Assembly: GCA_964637845.1 (NCBI GenBank)
Contig: CAZWXI010000104.1
Span: 1-8,624 of the forward strand
Length of the DNA stretch: 8,624 bases
Direction of reading: 5' to 3'
DNA from: PGYU01 sp964637845
GTDB lineage: Bacteria > Bacteroidota > Ignavibacteria > Kapaibacteriales > UBA2268
The notes beneath the pieces are model-generated. The model saw nothing but the letters and a program-made list of their open reading frames with translations. It was not told the origin of the DNA and did no database searches. Position numbers and translations under genes: made by a program. Shown here piece after piece: positions 1 through 7,896 of this stretch. Every line of letters starts with the position of its first letter. Position 1 is the stretch's first letter.

Positions 1-65
1 TTGCCTACAATTTGTCCATCTATGCTTACACTTGCCGATTTCACTCTCTGTACTACAGCTTTCAT
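1..65 (-). CDS. dtd: D-aminoacyl-tRNA deacylase, N-terminal fragment (cut by window edge)
   Basis: Reading leftwards from the ATG at 65-63 gives MKAVVQRVKSASVSIDGQ and then IVG before the window ends (21 codons plus 2 bases). This matches the well-known start of the Dtd family (E. coli begins MIALIQRVTRASVTVEGE): the QRV motif near residue 7 and the following A-S-V-S/T-V strand are both present. From knowledge of the family, Dtd is a cytoplasmic homodimer that hydrolyses D-aminoacyl-tRNAs (and glycyl-tRNA-Ala), recycling tRNA and preventing D-amino acid incorporation; it normally has about 145-150 residues, so about 85% is missing here. The catalytic Gly-cisPro motif lies outside the window. 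There is no Shine-Dalgarno sequence directly before this ATG. A possible 33-codon ORF ends 5 bases upstream. The call rests on 21 residues, but the match is characteristic. Confidence 0.85.
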   Translation of the reverse strand, partial: MKAVVQRVKSASVSIDGQIVG

Positions 66-70
66 GATAA

Positions 71-172
71 TTAATTAACATAATAATGATTCTGAATATG
101 AGATTTTTTAATTCGCATGTAAACGACTTTAAAAAGCACTAGTTTATTATTATCTTTTGATTCGTTCGACAT
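71..172 (-). CDS. possible small protein of 33 residues upstream of dtd
   Basis: An ATG at 172-170 opens a 33-codon frame ending in TAA at 73-71, five bases before the dtd start. The translation begins MSNESKDNNKLVLFKVVY and continues with a lysine/histidine/asparagine-rich tail; there is no signal peptide or membrane segment, and I recognise no family. In its favour is a GGAG at 184-181 with 8 bases of spacing to the ATG, the best ribosome binding site in the window, and tight spacing to dtd that would suit translational coupling. Against it, the region is so AT-rich that short ORFs and GGAG boxes can arise by chance, and the other genes here do without a Shine-Dalgarno sequence. It could equally be untranslated leader of dtd. 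Confidence 0.22.
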   Translation of the reverse strand: MSNESKDNNKLVLFKVVYMRIKKSHIQNHYYVN

Positions 173-180
173 TTTTTAAT

Positions 181-184
181 CTCC
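181..184 (-). promoter_or_regulatory. possible Shine-Dalgarno (GGAG) for the 33-codon ORF
   Basis: On the minus strand GGAG is followed by eight bases and then the ATG at 172-170. Spacing is ideal, but no comparable box precedes the three large or conserved genes in this window, so the site may be coincidental. Confidence 0.25.
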
Positions 185-243
185 AATTTTGTATTTACAA
201 ATTCAACAAATTGTCCGATTAAATTCTAACTAATACAATTCAT

Positions 244-272
244 TTATTATCCGAAAAATTCTAAATTGCCAA
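244..272 (-). promoter_or_regulatory. possible sigma70-like promoter for dtd (and the small ORF)
   Basis: On the minus strand TTGGCA (272-267) is followed after 17 bases by TAATAA (249-244). The spacing is optimal and the -35 differs from TTGACA at one base, but the -10 is a weak match in very AT-rich DNA. Initiation here would give a leader of about 170 bases before dtd that includes the possible 33-codon ORF. I saw no clear Bacteroidota-type TAnnTTTG element with a matching -33 box in the same region. Confidence 0.25.
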
Positions 273-336
273 TAAAACTATGGGAATATACAAGAAATAA
301 AAGAAAAGTTACAAATTGTTAATAATGTTGTAAATT

Positions 337-3300
337 TCATTTCACTTTCAAAAGTGGAATACTAAGATTTTTTCCGTCATAAACTACAAAAAACTTATAT
401 ACACCTTGCGAAAATATCGATAAATTTTGAGTTAGGCGGATGTACTTCTGCTTATTTTCTGATGCATAAATAAGTTCAGATTTACCTGAAACATCATAAA
501 GAAAAATTTTCAAATCAACTTCTTTCGTAAAGTAAATTTCTATTTCCACATGTTCATTTGTTGGATTTGGGAAGAGGCTATAGTTAATTTCATCATTTTC
601 AAAATAGTAATTGATGTCTATTTCATTTGAAATAGCTTTGCAATAATTATCATCATATAAAATCATTTTGTATATGCCGGAAGTAAATGGTTTTAACGTA
701 TCTCTGCCAACTGCAACTAAGGAATCATTAAGCATCCATTCGGTTCGATAGGGTTTAAACTTGGATTCGTAAGTCAAACCACCATGTGTTTTAAAAATCG
801 TTGGCGAAGGCAGAGATTCTTGAACAAACAGCGAAATTGTATCAGAAACAGAAACACAGCCATCCTCATTGATTACAGTCAAAAAATATTTTCCTGCTTC
901 GGTTGTAATCAAAGTGTCGCCCATTAAGCCATTACTCCATATGATTTGACCTTTATCAGAGTTTCTTAATACTGCTTTTAACCTCAATGTATCTCCAAAA
1001 CAGACAGGGTTTCTTGACAATAAAACAAATGATATGTCCGGGACAAGATTTCGTGATAATTTAAATGTGTTTGATACTGATATACAATTCGGTAGTAACT
1101 CGGATGCATGATACTCTCCGACCGCGTTAGCTACTTTCCGGTGACCGATAAATCCGTCATGCCATACATATTGTGAATTAGAATTAGGATTTTCAACAAA
1201 AACGTTGAGTGATTCGTTCGAGCAAATAGCCGTATCGCTTTTGATATTAAGTTCAATTGCTTGGATATTGCAATTGTGGATTTGGGATTTCCAAACGCCG
1301 CGTCCGTAAGTTGATGCAAACATTTCACCTGATTTGTAAGAAATTTCCAAGTCACTAACAATACATGCGGGCATGCCGTTGGTGAAACTTAGCCAATTTG
1401 TAGAATTTTTTTCAAGTTTCCATACGCCGATATCGGATGCTAAATACAAATAGCCGGTAGTTTCATCATGCACTATTTTGTTGATATGTACATTAATTAA
1501 ATTATATGATTGATTATTTAAAGTATCTCCCTTCAAAGCAAAAACTTTGCTGCCGGGTTTATAGCCGCCAAGTGTAAAAAACAGTTGACCATTAACGAAT
1601 TCAAAGGAATTAATCGGTAAGTCTTCCTCAAATTCATACAATAGTGTTGTTTCTCCAAATGCATGCAAAAAAATTTGATTATGCTTGGCAAAATAAATAG
1701 AATCACCTCTGACTATTAATGATGTAATTAGCTTATCGTCATTGAATTGAGTTAATTTATTAAATGATTTACCGTAAGATACTATTTCCCATAAATTTAT
1801 ATATCCGATAACGTAATTCTCTTTGTAATTTAGAATGTCAATTGTCCAGGGGCGGCGTTCGTTGATGTCGAATGTGAGATAATCTTTACTGATTGTCCGA
1901 GCTCCGTCCTCACTAAATGCAATGCGTCCGGCTTCGGCAGTCATAAGTACATTAAGAGGGTTTTTGAGCGAAAAAATAGATTCCATTCCATCACCACCCA
2001 ATACTTGTGTCCATTCATCATAAAAAAGTCTAAAAGTACCATTATCTTGAGTACCCGCAAGAAGAATTTTAGGGTTATAAGGATGTATTGAAATTCGATA
2101 CACCTGTGATATGTTCATATTTCGGGACATAAACTCCCAATTAGTAGCACCTCGCTTTTTGCGATATATTCCTCCGTCATTGCACACCCAAATTGAACTG
2201 TCGTGAGGATTTAATTCGATATGATGCTGGTCTTTATGAATTACATCTATTATCTCAATTTCAGAATAATCCGAAAGTCCGATTGTATGAAGTATAAGCC
2301 CGCCCGCATATATTTTGTCAGTACTTTCATCAATGTACATCGCTAAATTATAATGCCCTTGAGCGCCAACTACATCGTGTATTGATAGCGGTATAAAATT
2401 TCTCTCTTCCAAAAGATAAAAACCAAAAACACCAAGATTGTGTTTCTCCTTACTTGCTCCAATTAAATATAACTTATTACCTAATTGCTGAATTTCAAGT
2501 CTAACAACATCCGGGAAAGTGATAAGATTTTTTAGCTCATTAGTTTGAAAGTTATATTCATAAATAGCCGCTCCTCCATTCAAATTAAAAGTTGTGACAT
2601 AAAGTATTGACTTGTCATTTTCGTCAAATTTTATATCCAAACACTGCTTGCCTTGTAAAGTTAAAAACCTAAAACTATTTCCTAAATCTCGTGAAATTAA
2701 TAATCCCTCCGAGCTTGATATGATAAATGCCGAATCAAGTGTAGGGTGCCACAAAACTTTTTTTATGAAAAAGAAACTGACATCAGGCATAGGGTCAATA
2801 ATTCGCCAATTTTCCCCCCTGTCGGTGCTCAACATCAGACCAAGTGAATAACCGCGTTGAAACTCGCGAGCGTTGGCATCTCCTGTGGCTATGAGCAATT
2901 TTCTGTTATCAAATGGATGAATTGCAATATCCGAGATACCCACCGATAAAATGCTTGTTATTTCCGGAGAAAAAAAACTATTACCCCCATCTCGGCTTAT
3001 CCATAAACCGCCTGATGCCGCTCCTACATAAATGATATTTTTATCAAATTTATCAAATTTCACAACGTTTATTCTACCAATTCCGAACATTACGGGATCT
3101 TTCGTAGTATCGGGATTAAATGGTCCAATTGGAGCCCATGTAGGGTTGCCAAGCAGATTTTCATTTTTACCTTGGTTTTCAAAGTATTCATGTACGATTT
3201 CGTTTGCCTTTGGAGCTTTAATATGTTTACTGAAACGTGCTTCATGAAAAGCTTTAGCCCTGGAACTGGGCTTACTAATGTCAACTGCAAATAATGCCGA

Positions 3301-3357
3301 AAAATTGAATAACATCGGCATTATAAATAAAAAAGCATATTTAAAATTTGAAGTCAA
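337..3357 (-). CDS. T9SS-secreted degenerate BNR/sortilin-like beta-propeller protein (1006 aa), downstream paralog
   Basis: This is a large exported protein of unknown ligand or substrate. Domains in order: a signal peptide (residues 1-24, K6, then a hydrophobic stretch ending ALFA); a short charged linker; a sortilin/VPS10-type or BNR-like propeller (about 73-690) with only three good Asp-boxes, SRDGGNSF (121-128), STDRGENW (177-184) and SRDLGNSF (222-229); Ig-like modules, each ending in Cys (C758, C834, C906); and a type A T9SS sorting domain from LFPNPTNE (928-935) to the basic end LLKVK. By family knowledge this domain directs outer-membrane passage and is cleaved. The start is a TTG directly after the stop of the upstream gene. 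The first ATG is codon 13 and would leave a signal peptide with no positive charge, so TTG is preferred. The protein matches its upstream neighbour along its whole length (VGAASGG, GTQDNG, GGDGM, GRGVW). No catalytic residues can be assigned; adhesion or glycan/protein binding is a guess. Confidence 0.88.
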   Translation of the reverse strand: MTSNFKYAFLFIMPMLFNFSALFAVDISKPSSRAKAFHEARFSKHIKAPKANEIVHEYFENQGKNENLLGNPTWAPIGPFNPDTTKDPVMFGIGRINVVKFDKFDKNIIYVGAASGGLWISRDGGNSFFSPEITSILSVGISDIAIHPFDNRKLLIATGDANAREFQRGYSLGLMLSTDRGENWRIIDPMPDVSFFFIKKVLWHPTLDSAFIISSSEGLLISRDLGNSFRFLTLQGKQCLDIKFDENDKSILYVTTFNLNGGAAIYEYNFQTNELKNLITFPDVVRLEIQQLGNKLYLIGASKEKHNLGVFGFYLLEERNFIPLSIHDVVGAQGHYNLAMYIDESTDKIYAGGLILHTIGLSDYSEIEIIDVIHKDQHHIELNPHDSSIWVCNDGGIYRKKRGATNWEFMSRNMNISQVYRISIHPYNPKILLAGTQDNGTFRLFYDEWTQVLGGDGMESIFSLKNPLNVLMTAEAGRIAFSEDGARTISKDYLTFDINERRPWTIDILNYKENYVIGYINLWEIVSYGKSFNKLTQFNDDKLITSLIVRGDSIYFAKHNQIFLHAFGETTLLYEFEEDLPINSFEFVNGQLFFTLGGYKPGSKVFALKGDTLNNQSYNLINVHINKIVHDETTGYLYLASDIGVWKLEKNSTNWLSFTNGMPACIVSDLEISYKSGEMFASTYGRGVWKSQIHNCNIQAIELNIKSDTAICSNESLNVFVENPNSNSQYVWHDGFIGHRKVANAVGEYHASELLPNCISVSNTFKLSRNLVPDISFVLLSRNPVCFGDTLRLKAVLRNSDKGQIIWSNGLMGDTLITTEAGKYFLTVINEDGCVSVSDTISLFVQESLPSPTIFKTHGGLTYESKFKPYRTEWMLNDSLVAVGRDTLKPFTSGIYKMILYDDNYCKAISNEIDINYYFENDEINYSLFPNPTNEHVEIEIYFTKEVDLKIFLYDVSGKSELIYASENKQKYIRLTQNLSIFSQGVYKFFVVYDGKNLSIPLLKVK

Positions 3358-3360
3358 TTA
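3355..3360 (-). other. zero-spacing, in-frame stop/start junction (TAA-TTG) between the two propeller genes
   Basis: On the minus strand the upstream gene ends AAT-TAA (stop 3360-3358) and the next codon is TTG (3357-3355), followed by ACT TCA AAT TTT AAA. The downstream signal peptide therefore begins on the codon right after the stop, in the same frame. The only other early starts are ATG codons 13 and 15, inside the hydrophobic core. This suggests termination-reinitiation coupling; occasional readthrough would give a fusion of about 2,074 residues. Confidence 0.7.
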
Positions 3361-6300
3361 ATTGGTTATGATTAATTTTTCAATATAGCGAGTAGTTTGA
3401 TTTGATATTACTATTCTATATGTACCATTCGGGAAATCTGATGTTTTTATGTTTATTGGTTGATTTTCGACGATGTCAACCTGATAAATATTTCGTCCCA
3501 ATACATCAAATATTTCAATATGGCTAAGATTTAACTCAGGTGATATTATAATTCTTAGATTGTCTTGCGCAGGATTAGGAATTAATTTTATAAAATCACC
3601 TACAAAATCAGAGACATTTGAAGCGACCATATACGGCTCCGATTTCGTAGCACAACCTTCGAAGTTGAAAACTTCTACGATATACTCGCCCGACTTATTG
3701 ATTTCAACTGCTATTGAGTCAGAACCTTCGATATGTGTGCCGTTGAAATACCATTTATATGCAGCGAACTCATCTGTATATAGATAACTCTCGGCACGAT
3801 AAATCTGAGGCTTTGGCGGAAATTCTGATTTTGTTACAATGAAAGGGCCGGCTTTAACGGGGCAGTCATCTTGAGATAACGCCGTAACCCAGTATGTTCC
3901 CGGTTCAGTTACGTCTATGCGAGCAGATGTAGCTCCGGTTGACCATTTGTAAGATTTGAAGCCGAAATTAGCATATAATGAAATGGATTTATCACCGCAT
4001 ATAACTCCGTTGCCTTCACCTGTGTGGCGTATATAGAATTCGGGTACGGGAGTTACGCTTACTTCGATGTAATCGGAACGTTGACTGCATCCATCAGCAT
4101 TTCTTACCAAGACATAATACGCACCGTTTTCTTTGACCCAAATCTCTCTCGCTGTCATCCCGTTCGACCAAATAAAATCCTCATATATGCCGCTATAAAT
4201 CAATTTTACGCTGTCACCATGGCAAAAAGCTAATTTACCTTCATATGTAAATGTAGGTTTTTCGATATTGCAATCGAATACAATTGAAGACCAAACCCCA
4301 CGACCATGAGTTCCCGCATAAAGTCTACCTTCGGTGTAATTTATTTTTAAATCAAGAACAACAACTGGCGGAAGCCCGACATTTAACATGCTCCATGAAT
4401 TTGTAAAGGGATCGAATATCATCACACCAATGTCAGTAGCTATGTAAAGAGTACGGGCAGATTTATTGTTATATACAACAGAACTGACAGGAACATTGGG
4501 AAGGTTGTAAGAAATATTTTGAGCTTTTTTGCCATTTATTTCATAAACTTTCTCACCGGGATTATATCCGCTGAGTGTTATCCAAATCCGACTTGCATCT
4601 TTTGGGTCAATCGCAATTGAGGTAATTTGATTTTTGAAACCCATCATAAGTTCCCAGCTTTTACCTTCGTCTCTCGTAACGTATAAATCAGCCAAAGTTG
4701 AAGCATAAATAACGTTTGTATCGGAAGGTGCAATTGCTATTGCATTAAACGGATATCTATCAATTGATGAAATCTTTCGCCAGCTTGAGCCTCGATTTTC
4801 GGTTTTGTATATATTCTTATAGCCGACATACAAACTTCTCGGATTCTGTGGATTCATCGCAAAGGGAGTTACCCAAGCAGCAGATTCATTTGAGTATCTA
4901 CCGGTGTGCAAAATCCGGGCGAATGAATTTCCACCGTTATTTGAGCGATAAATGCTGCCATATTGCATAGTTGTGTAAACAAATTGAAGGTTCTCGTTAT
5001 CAATTATCGGAACCATACCATCGCCACCGTTGACATGGAACCACTTTCCGTTTTTAAGAATGTGAGAACCATTGTCTTGAGTGCCTACGACCAAATATCC
5101 AGGTTCGGTTGCTGAAACATCCATACGCCATAATTGAGTTATTCCCAAACCTTGGCTTAAATCAGTCCATGAAATTCCGTTATTATTTGAAACATGCAAT
5201 CCGCCATCATTTGCCGAATATAATTCAAGTGTTCGCGAATTAATGACTAAGTCATGTTGGTCAGCATGAACAAAGGGTAAACCGTTTGCACCGAACCAAT
5301 GGTTGACAATTTGCCATGATTTACCACCGTCAAGACTTTTCCATATATGTATTCCACCTGCATAAATTTGCTCTTTGTCAACGGGTGAAACTGCAAGAGC
5401 TAAATCATAGAAGCCCTGACCATTTGTCCCTTCGCCTTCGATACCAATATTTAGTATGTTAGGAGAATTTGATATTAGATTGAATGTTTCGCCTGTGTCA
5501 GTAGAACGATATAATCCGTAAAAGCCCCCGTTTCCGCTATTTGCGCCCAAAAGGTAAACATAAGAATCATCATCAGGTGTTACACCAATTTCCATTCTCA
5601 CACAACCGTTAAATCTTCTTATTTGTCTCCAAGTCTCACCACCGTCTGTGCTTTTAAGAAAATCAACTTCTGAAAATGATGAATAAAACCCGGAAGTTGT
5701 GGCATAAATAATATATGGATTTGAAGGATTAAATTTCATACGTTTGACGTAACCTTTGTCATAGACACGTTTCCAATTTTCACCGCCATCGGTAGTTTTA
5801 AAAATGCCATTTGAACCACTTGCCAATACAGTATTGTCGTCATCGGGCATTATTAGAATACGTGAAGCAATTACCCTTTGTGCTATCTCACTTGCCGTAC
5901 CGGTTAAGTTCCAACTACTACCACCATCAGTTGATCTGAGGATACCGATTGAATATGTTCGGGATTGGAAATGACCATTATCGTCACCAGTGGCAACATA
6001 AATTAAATCCGGATTTGTTTGCGAGATAGCAATGTCGCTAACACCAATCGATAGTACGTCAGTAAAAGGCAGTAGTTCCCACGATTTGCCTCTATTCAGT
6101 GATTTCCATACACCACCGCTTGCCGCACCTACAAAAAGTACGTCATCATCGGTTGGATGTAACCGAATAACATTAGCCCTGCCATTTCCGGATGATTTGT
6201 AACTAAGTAAGTTCTCAGGTACCACTCTTGGTCCTTCTTCGCGCCAAAAATAAGTCTTCAAAGGCATATCAATATCTTTTTGCGCATTAATGAAACGGTA

Positions 6301-6561
6301 ATATTCCATCAATACGTCATAGGCATCAGGGAATATACCTGTGGGATATACTCTTGGTCCCCAAAAATTTTCCCATCTTTTAAACTGTTTCCATCCTGAA
6401 CCTTTTTCAAACTTCTTATCGCTCCAATATCTGTCGTAAGCATATTTGACAGAATAAAAATTGTCAACACTGTCTTTGGGAACTAAATAGTACCACGGAT
6501 GCGATAATAAAAGAGATGAAGTACTAATCAAAACAGCAATACTAATCAAAATTATTTTCAT
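3358..6561 (-). CDS. T9SS-secreted BNR/sortilin-like beta-propeller protein with Ig-like modules (1067 aa), upstream paralog
   Basis: Domains in order: signal peptide (residues 1-20, MKIILIS start, likely cut after LLLS); an aromatic/basic N-terminal stretch with GWKQFKRWENFWGPR (56-70); a large propeller (about 115-760) with ten Asp-boxes of the S-x-D-x-G-x-x-W type, at 154, 210 (STDGGSSW), 256 (TTDGGENW), 304 (STDGGETW), 353, 409 (SLDGGKSW), 458, 540, 587 and 629 (TRDEGKSW); three Ig-like modules (about 765-975) ending in C825, C900 and C970; and a type A T9SS sorting domain from LIPNPAQD (993-1000) through IFDVLGR and NGTYRIVI to the end. Asp-boxes sit on blade turns and are structural, seen in sortilins, sialidases and GH74 enzymes; no catalytic set is recognisable, so enzyme activity is not claimed. 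The ATG at 6561 fits the signal peptide, without a Shine-Dalgarno sequence. It is the first gene of a two-gene unit with its paralog, and is expected at the cell surface or outside the cell. Confidence 0.9.
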   Translation of the reverse strand: MKIILISIAVLISTSSLLLSHPWYYLVPKDSVDNFYSVKYAYDRYWSDKKFEKGSGWKQFKRWENFWGPRVYPTGIFPDAYDVLMEYYRFINAQKDIDMPLKTYFWREEGPRVVPENLLSYKSSGNGRANVIRLHPTDDDVLFVGAASGGVWKSLNRGKSWELLPFTDVLSIGVSDIAISQTNPDLIYVATGDDNGHFQSRTYSIGILRSTDGGSSWNLTGTASEIAQRVIASRILIMPDDDNTVLASGSNGIFKTTDGGENWKRVYDKGYVKRMKFNPSNPYIIYATTSGFYSSFSEVDFLKSTDGGETWRQIRRFNGCVRMEIGVTPDDDSYVYLLGANSGNGGFYGLYRSTDTGETFNLISNSPNILNIGIEGEGTNGQGFYDLALAVSPVDKEQIYAGGIHIWKSLDGGKSWQIVNHWFGANGLPFVHADQHDLVINSRTLELYSANDGGLHVSNNNGISWTDLSQGLGITQLWRMDVSATEPGYLVVGTQDNGSHILKNGKWFHVNGGDGMVPIIDNENLQFVYTTMQYGSIYRSNNGGNSFARILHTGRYSNESAAWVTPFAMNPQNPRSLYVGYKNIYKTENRGSSWRKISSIDRYPFNAIAIAPSDTNVIYASTLADLYVTRDEGKSWELMMGFKNQITSIAIDPKDASRIWITLSGYNPGEKVYEINGKKAQNISYNLPNVPVSSVVYNNKSARTLYIATDIGVMIFDPFTNSWSMLNVGLPPVVVLDLKINYTEGRLYAGTHGRGVWSSIVFDCNIEKPTFTYEGKLAFCHGDSVKLIYSGIYEDFIWSNGMTAREIWVKENGAYYVLVRNADGCSQRSDYIEVSVTPVPEFYIRHTGEGNGVICGDKSISLYANFGFKSYKWSTGATSARIDVTEPGTYWVTALSQDDCPVKAGPFIVTKSEFPPKPQIYRAESYLYTDEFAAYKWYFNGTHIEGSDSIAVEINKSGEYIVEVFNFEGCATKSEPYMVASNVSDFVGDFIKLIPNPAQDNLRIIISPELNLSHIEIFDVLGRNIYQVDIVENQPINIKTSDFPNGTYRIVISNQTTRYIEKLIITN

Positions 6562-6681
6562 TTCTATGCTTTATATATAAAAACTTAATATTCATTAAAA
6601 CGGATTAATAATCATACTAATATAACACATTAGCACGATTTTTGATACAGGGTTTGATTATTTACACCTGAAATTCATAAA
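6562..6681. promoter_or_regulatory. divergent intergenic region, presumed back-to-back promoters
   Basis: These 120 bases separate the leftward propeller genes from the rightward glycosyltransferase, so both promoters should lie here or overlap the gene ends. The stretch is AT-rich with TATATATAA next to the leftward start and a short imperfect palindrome (CTAAT, 7 bases, ATTAG) near its middle. I could not find a convincing -35/-10 or TAnnTTTG pair on either strand, so the promoter assignment rests on gene orientation only. Confidence 0.4.
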
Positions 6682-7896
6682 ATGACTACGATTTCTGCTT
6701 GTATTATAACGAAAAATGAGAGTAAAAACATCGAAAGATGCCTACGGTCTGTTCAATATTTTTGTGACGAAATTATAGTATTGGATACAGGTTCGGAAGA
6801 CGACACAGTCAGAATAGCTCAAAGATTAGATGCTAAAATATATCTGTTTGATTGGGATGATGATTTTTCAGCAGCAAGAAACGAGTGCATAAAATATGCC
6901 TCAGGTGATTTCACATTAATTCTTGATGCCGATGAAGTTCTCGTCCCAAAAAATTTCTCAAAAGAATTATTGACCGGCACAAGTCAAAGTACGGGTGGGT
7001 TTATTTTAGATGTCATTTCCTATTCAAATGCACATGGTTATGAAGCAAAGTATATCAGTCCACAACTCAGAATCTTTCGAAACAGATGCGGATTTAAGTT
7101 TACCGGACGAATACATGAGCAAATTTCGACATCGATAACCAATAATGGTTATAAGATAGCTAAACTGGATTGGAGCATTATTCATCATGGATATAATTTA
7201 TCCCAAAATGATATGAGAAGCAAGCATCTTAGAAACATGAGAATTTTAGAAAAAGAAAGTTTAGATACTAACGACCCACTGTTACATTTTCACAAAGCAA
7301 GAACCTACTATGCTTTGGACATGTTAGAACACGCGATTGACGAAATCAATTATGCTATGCAAAAAATTGAATCAAACCATATTGCTTCATCATCAATTCT
7401 GAGCTTTGCTGCTAAAATTTTCTATCAATCTAAAAATTTCAGGAAAGCAAAAGATTTAGCCTCACAAGCATACCTAAGCAACAAAACCCTTTGTGAACCC
7501 TTGTATATTTTATCTGAAATCTGTATAAAAGACAAGGATTATTTAAATGTCTTGGAATGCTATAAAATTTTACGAGATAACTTAGGGAAAACATCTCTAA
7601 ATCTATCATGGGGTGATACGATGATTCCATTTCAGCATTTTGAGCCAAAATTTATTTATTCATTATATAAAACCGGCAATAAATATAAAGCTGCTGAATT
7701 GTTGAATCAAATCCTTGTGAAAAATCCAAATCGTTTAGATGCTAATTTGGTTAAGTTATCTATTCTAATGCAAGAAAATAATTTGACTGGATTCAGGAAA
7801 TTGCTTTCAAAACTTGTTCAAATATATCCAAATAACAACAAGATTCATAAGCTTAAGCAAAAATACTTATCGGACGATATATCAATATCCTACTTT
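6682..7896 (+). repeat. internal duplication, unit 1 of GT2-TPR (residues 1-405)
   Basis: Unit 1 contains one GT-A domain followed by TPR-like helices. Its motifs recur in unit 2 at an offset of 405 residues (D35 to D440, F62 to F467, D82 to D487), rising to about 410 at FTGxIHEQI (140 to 550). The repeat is clear in protein but well diverged in DNA, so it is an old duplication. Confidence 0.85.

Larger units (their letters stand above)
66..336. other. intergenic region between the propeller gene and dtd
   Basis: This 271-base stretch is strongly AT-rich. Apart from the weak promoter, GGAG box and 33-codon ORF listed separately, I see no RNA gene, repeat array or recognisable element. The only candidate terminator after the gene ending at 337 is a 6-bp TTACAA/TTGTAA stem followed by a T-rich run, which is too weak to call, so read-through from the propeller genes into dtd cannot be excluded. 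Confidence 0.6.

Noticed and set aside
309..333. TTACAA/TTGTAA inverted repeat followed by a T-rich run on the minus strand, a possible terminator after the gene ending at 337
   Set aside because: The stem is only 6 bp with two G-C-type pairs and a 13-base loop; in DNA this AT-rich it is expected by chance and would be unstable.
2612..3290. Several ORFs of 66-79 codons on both strands within the downstream propeller gene
   Set aside because: All lie inside a continuous 1006-codon frame with clear domain structure, and none shows family motifs.
3319..3321. ATG (codon 13) as the start of the downstream propeller gene
   Set aside because: It would begin MPMLFNFS inside the hydrophobic core and leave a signal peptide with no positive n-region; the TTG at 3357-3355 restores K6 and a normal length.
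3358..3360. The TAA between the paralogs as a sequencing error or nonsense mutation in one giant gene
   Set aside because: The upstream protein ends with a complete T9SS sorting domain and the downstream one begins with a signal peptide, so the stop is at a natural protein boundary.
337..6561. Assignment of the propeller proteins as sialidases or GH74 xyloglucanases from their Asp-boxes
   Set aside because: Asp-boxes are structural and shared by non-enzymes; no sialidase arginine triad/FRIP motif or clear GH74 catalytic context could be recognised.
6610..6635. CTAAT-N7-ATTAG imperfect palindrome in the divergent intergenic region as an operator
   Set aside because: Five-base AT-rich arms are too short to separate from chance in this composition.
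7439..7648. 69-codon minus-strand ORF
   Set aside because: It lies antisense within the TPR-like part of the glycosyltransferase, with no family signature; it is a shadow of the real gene.
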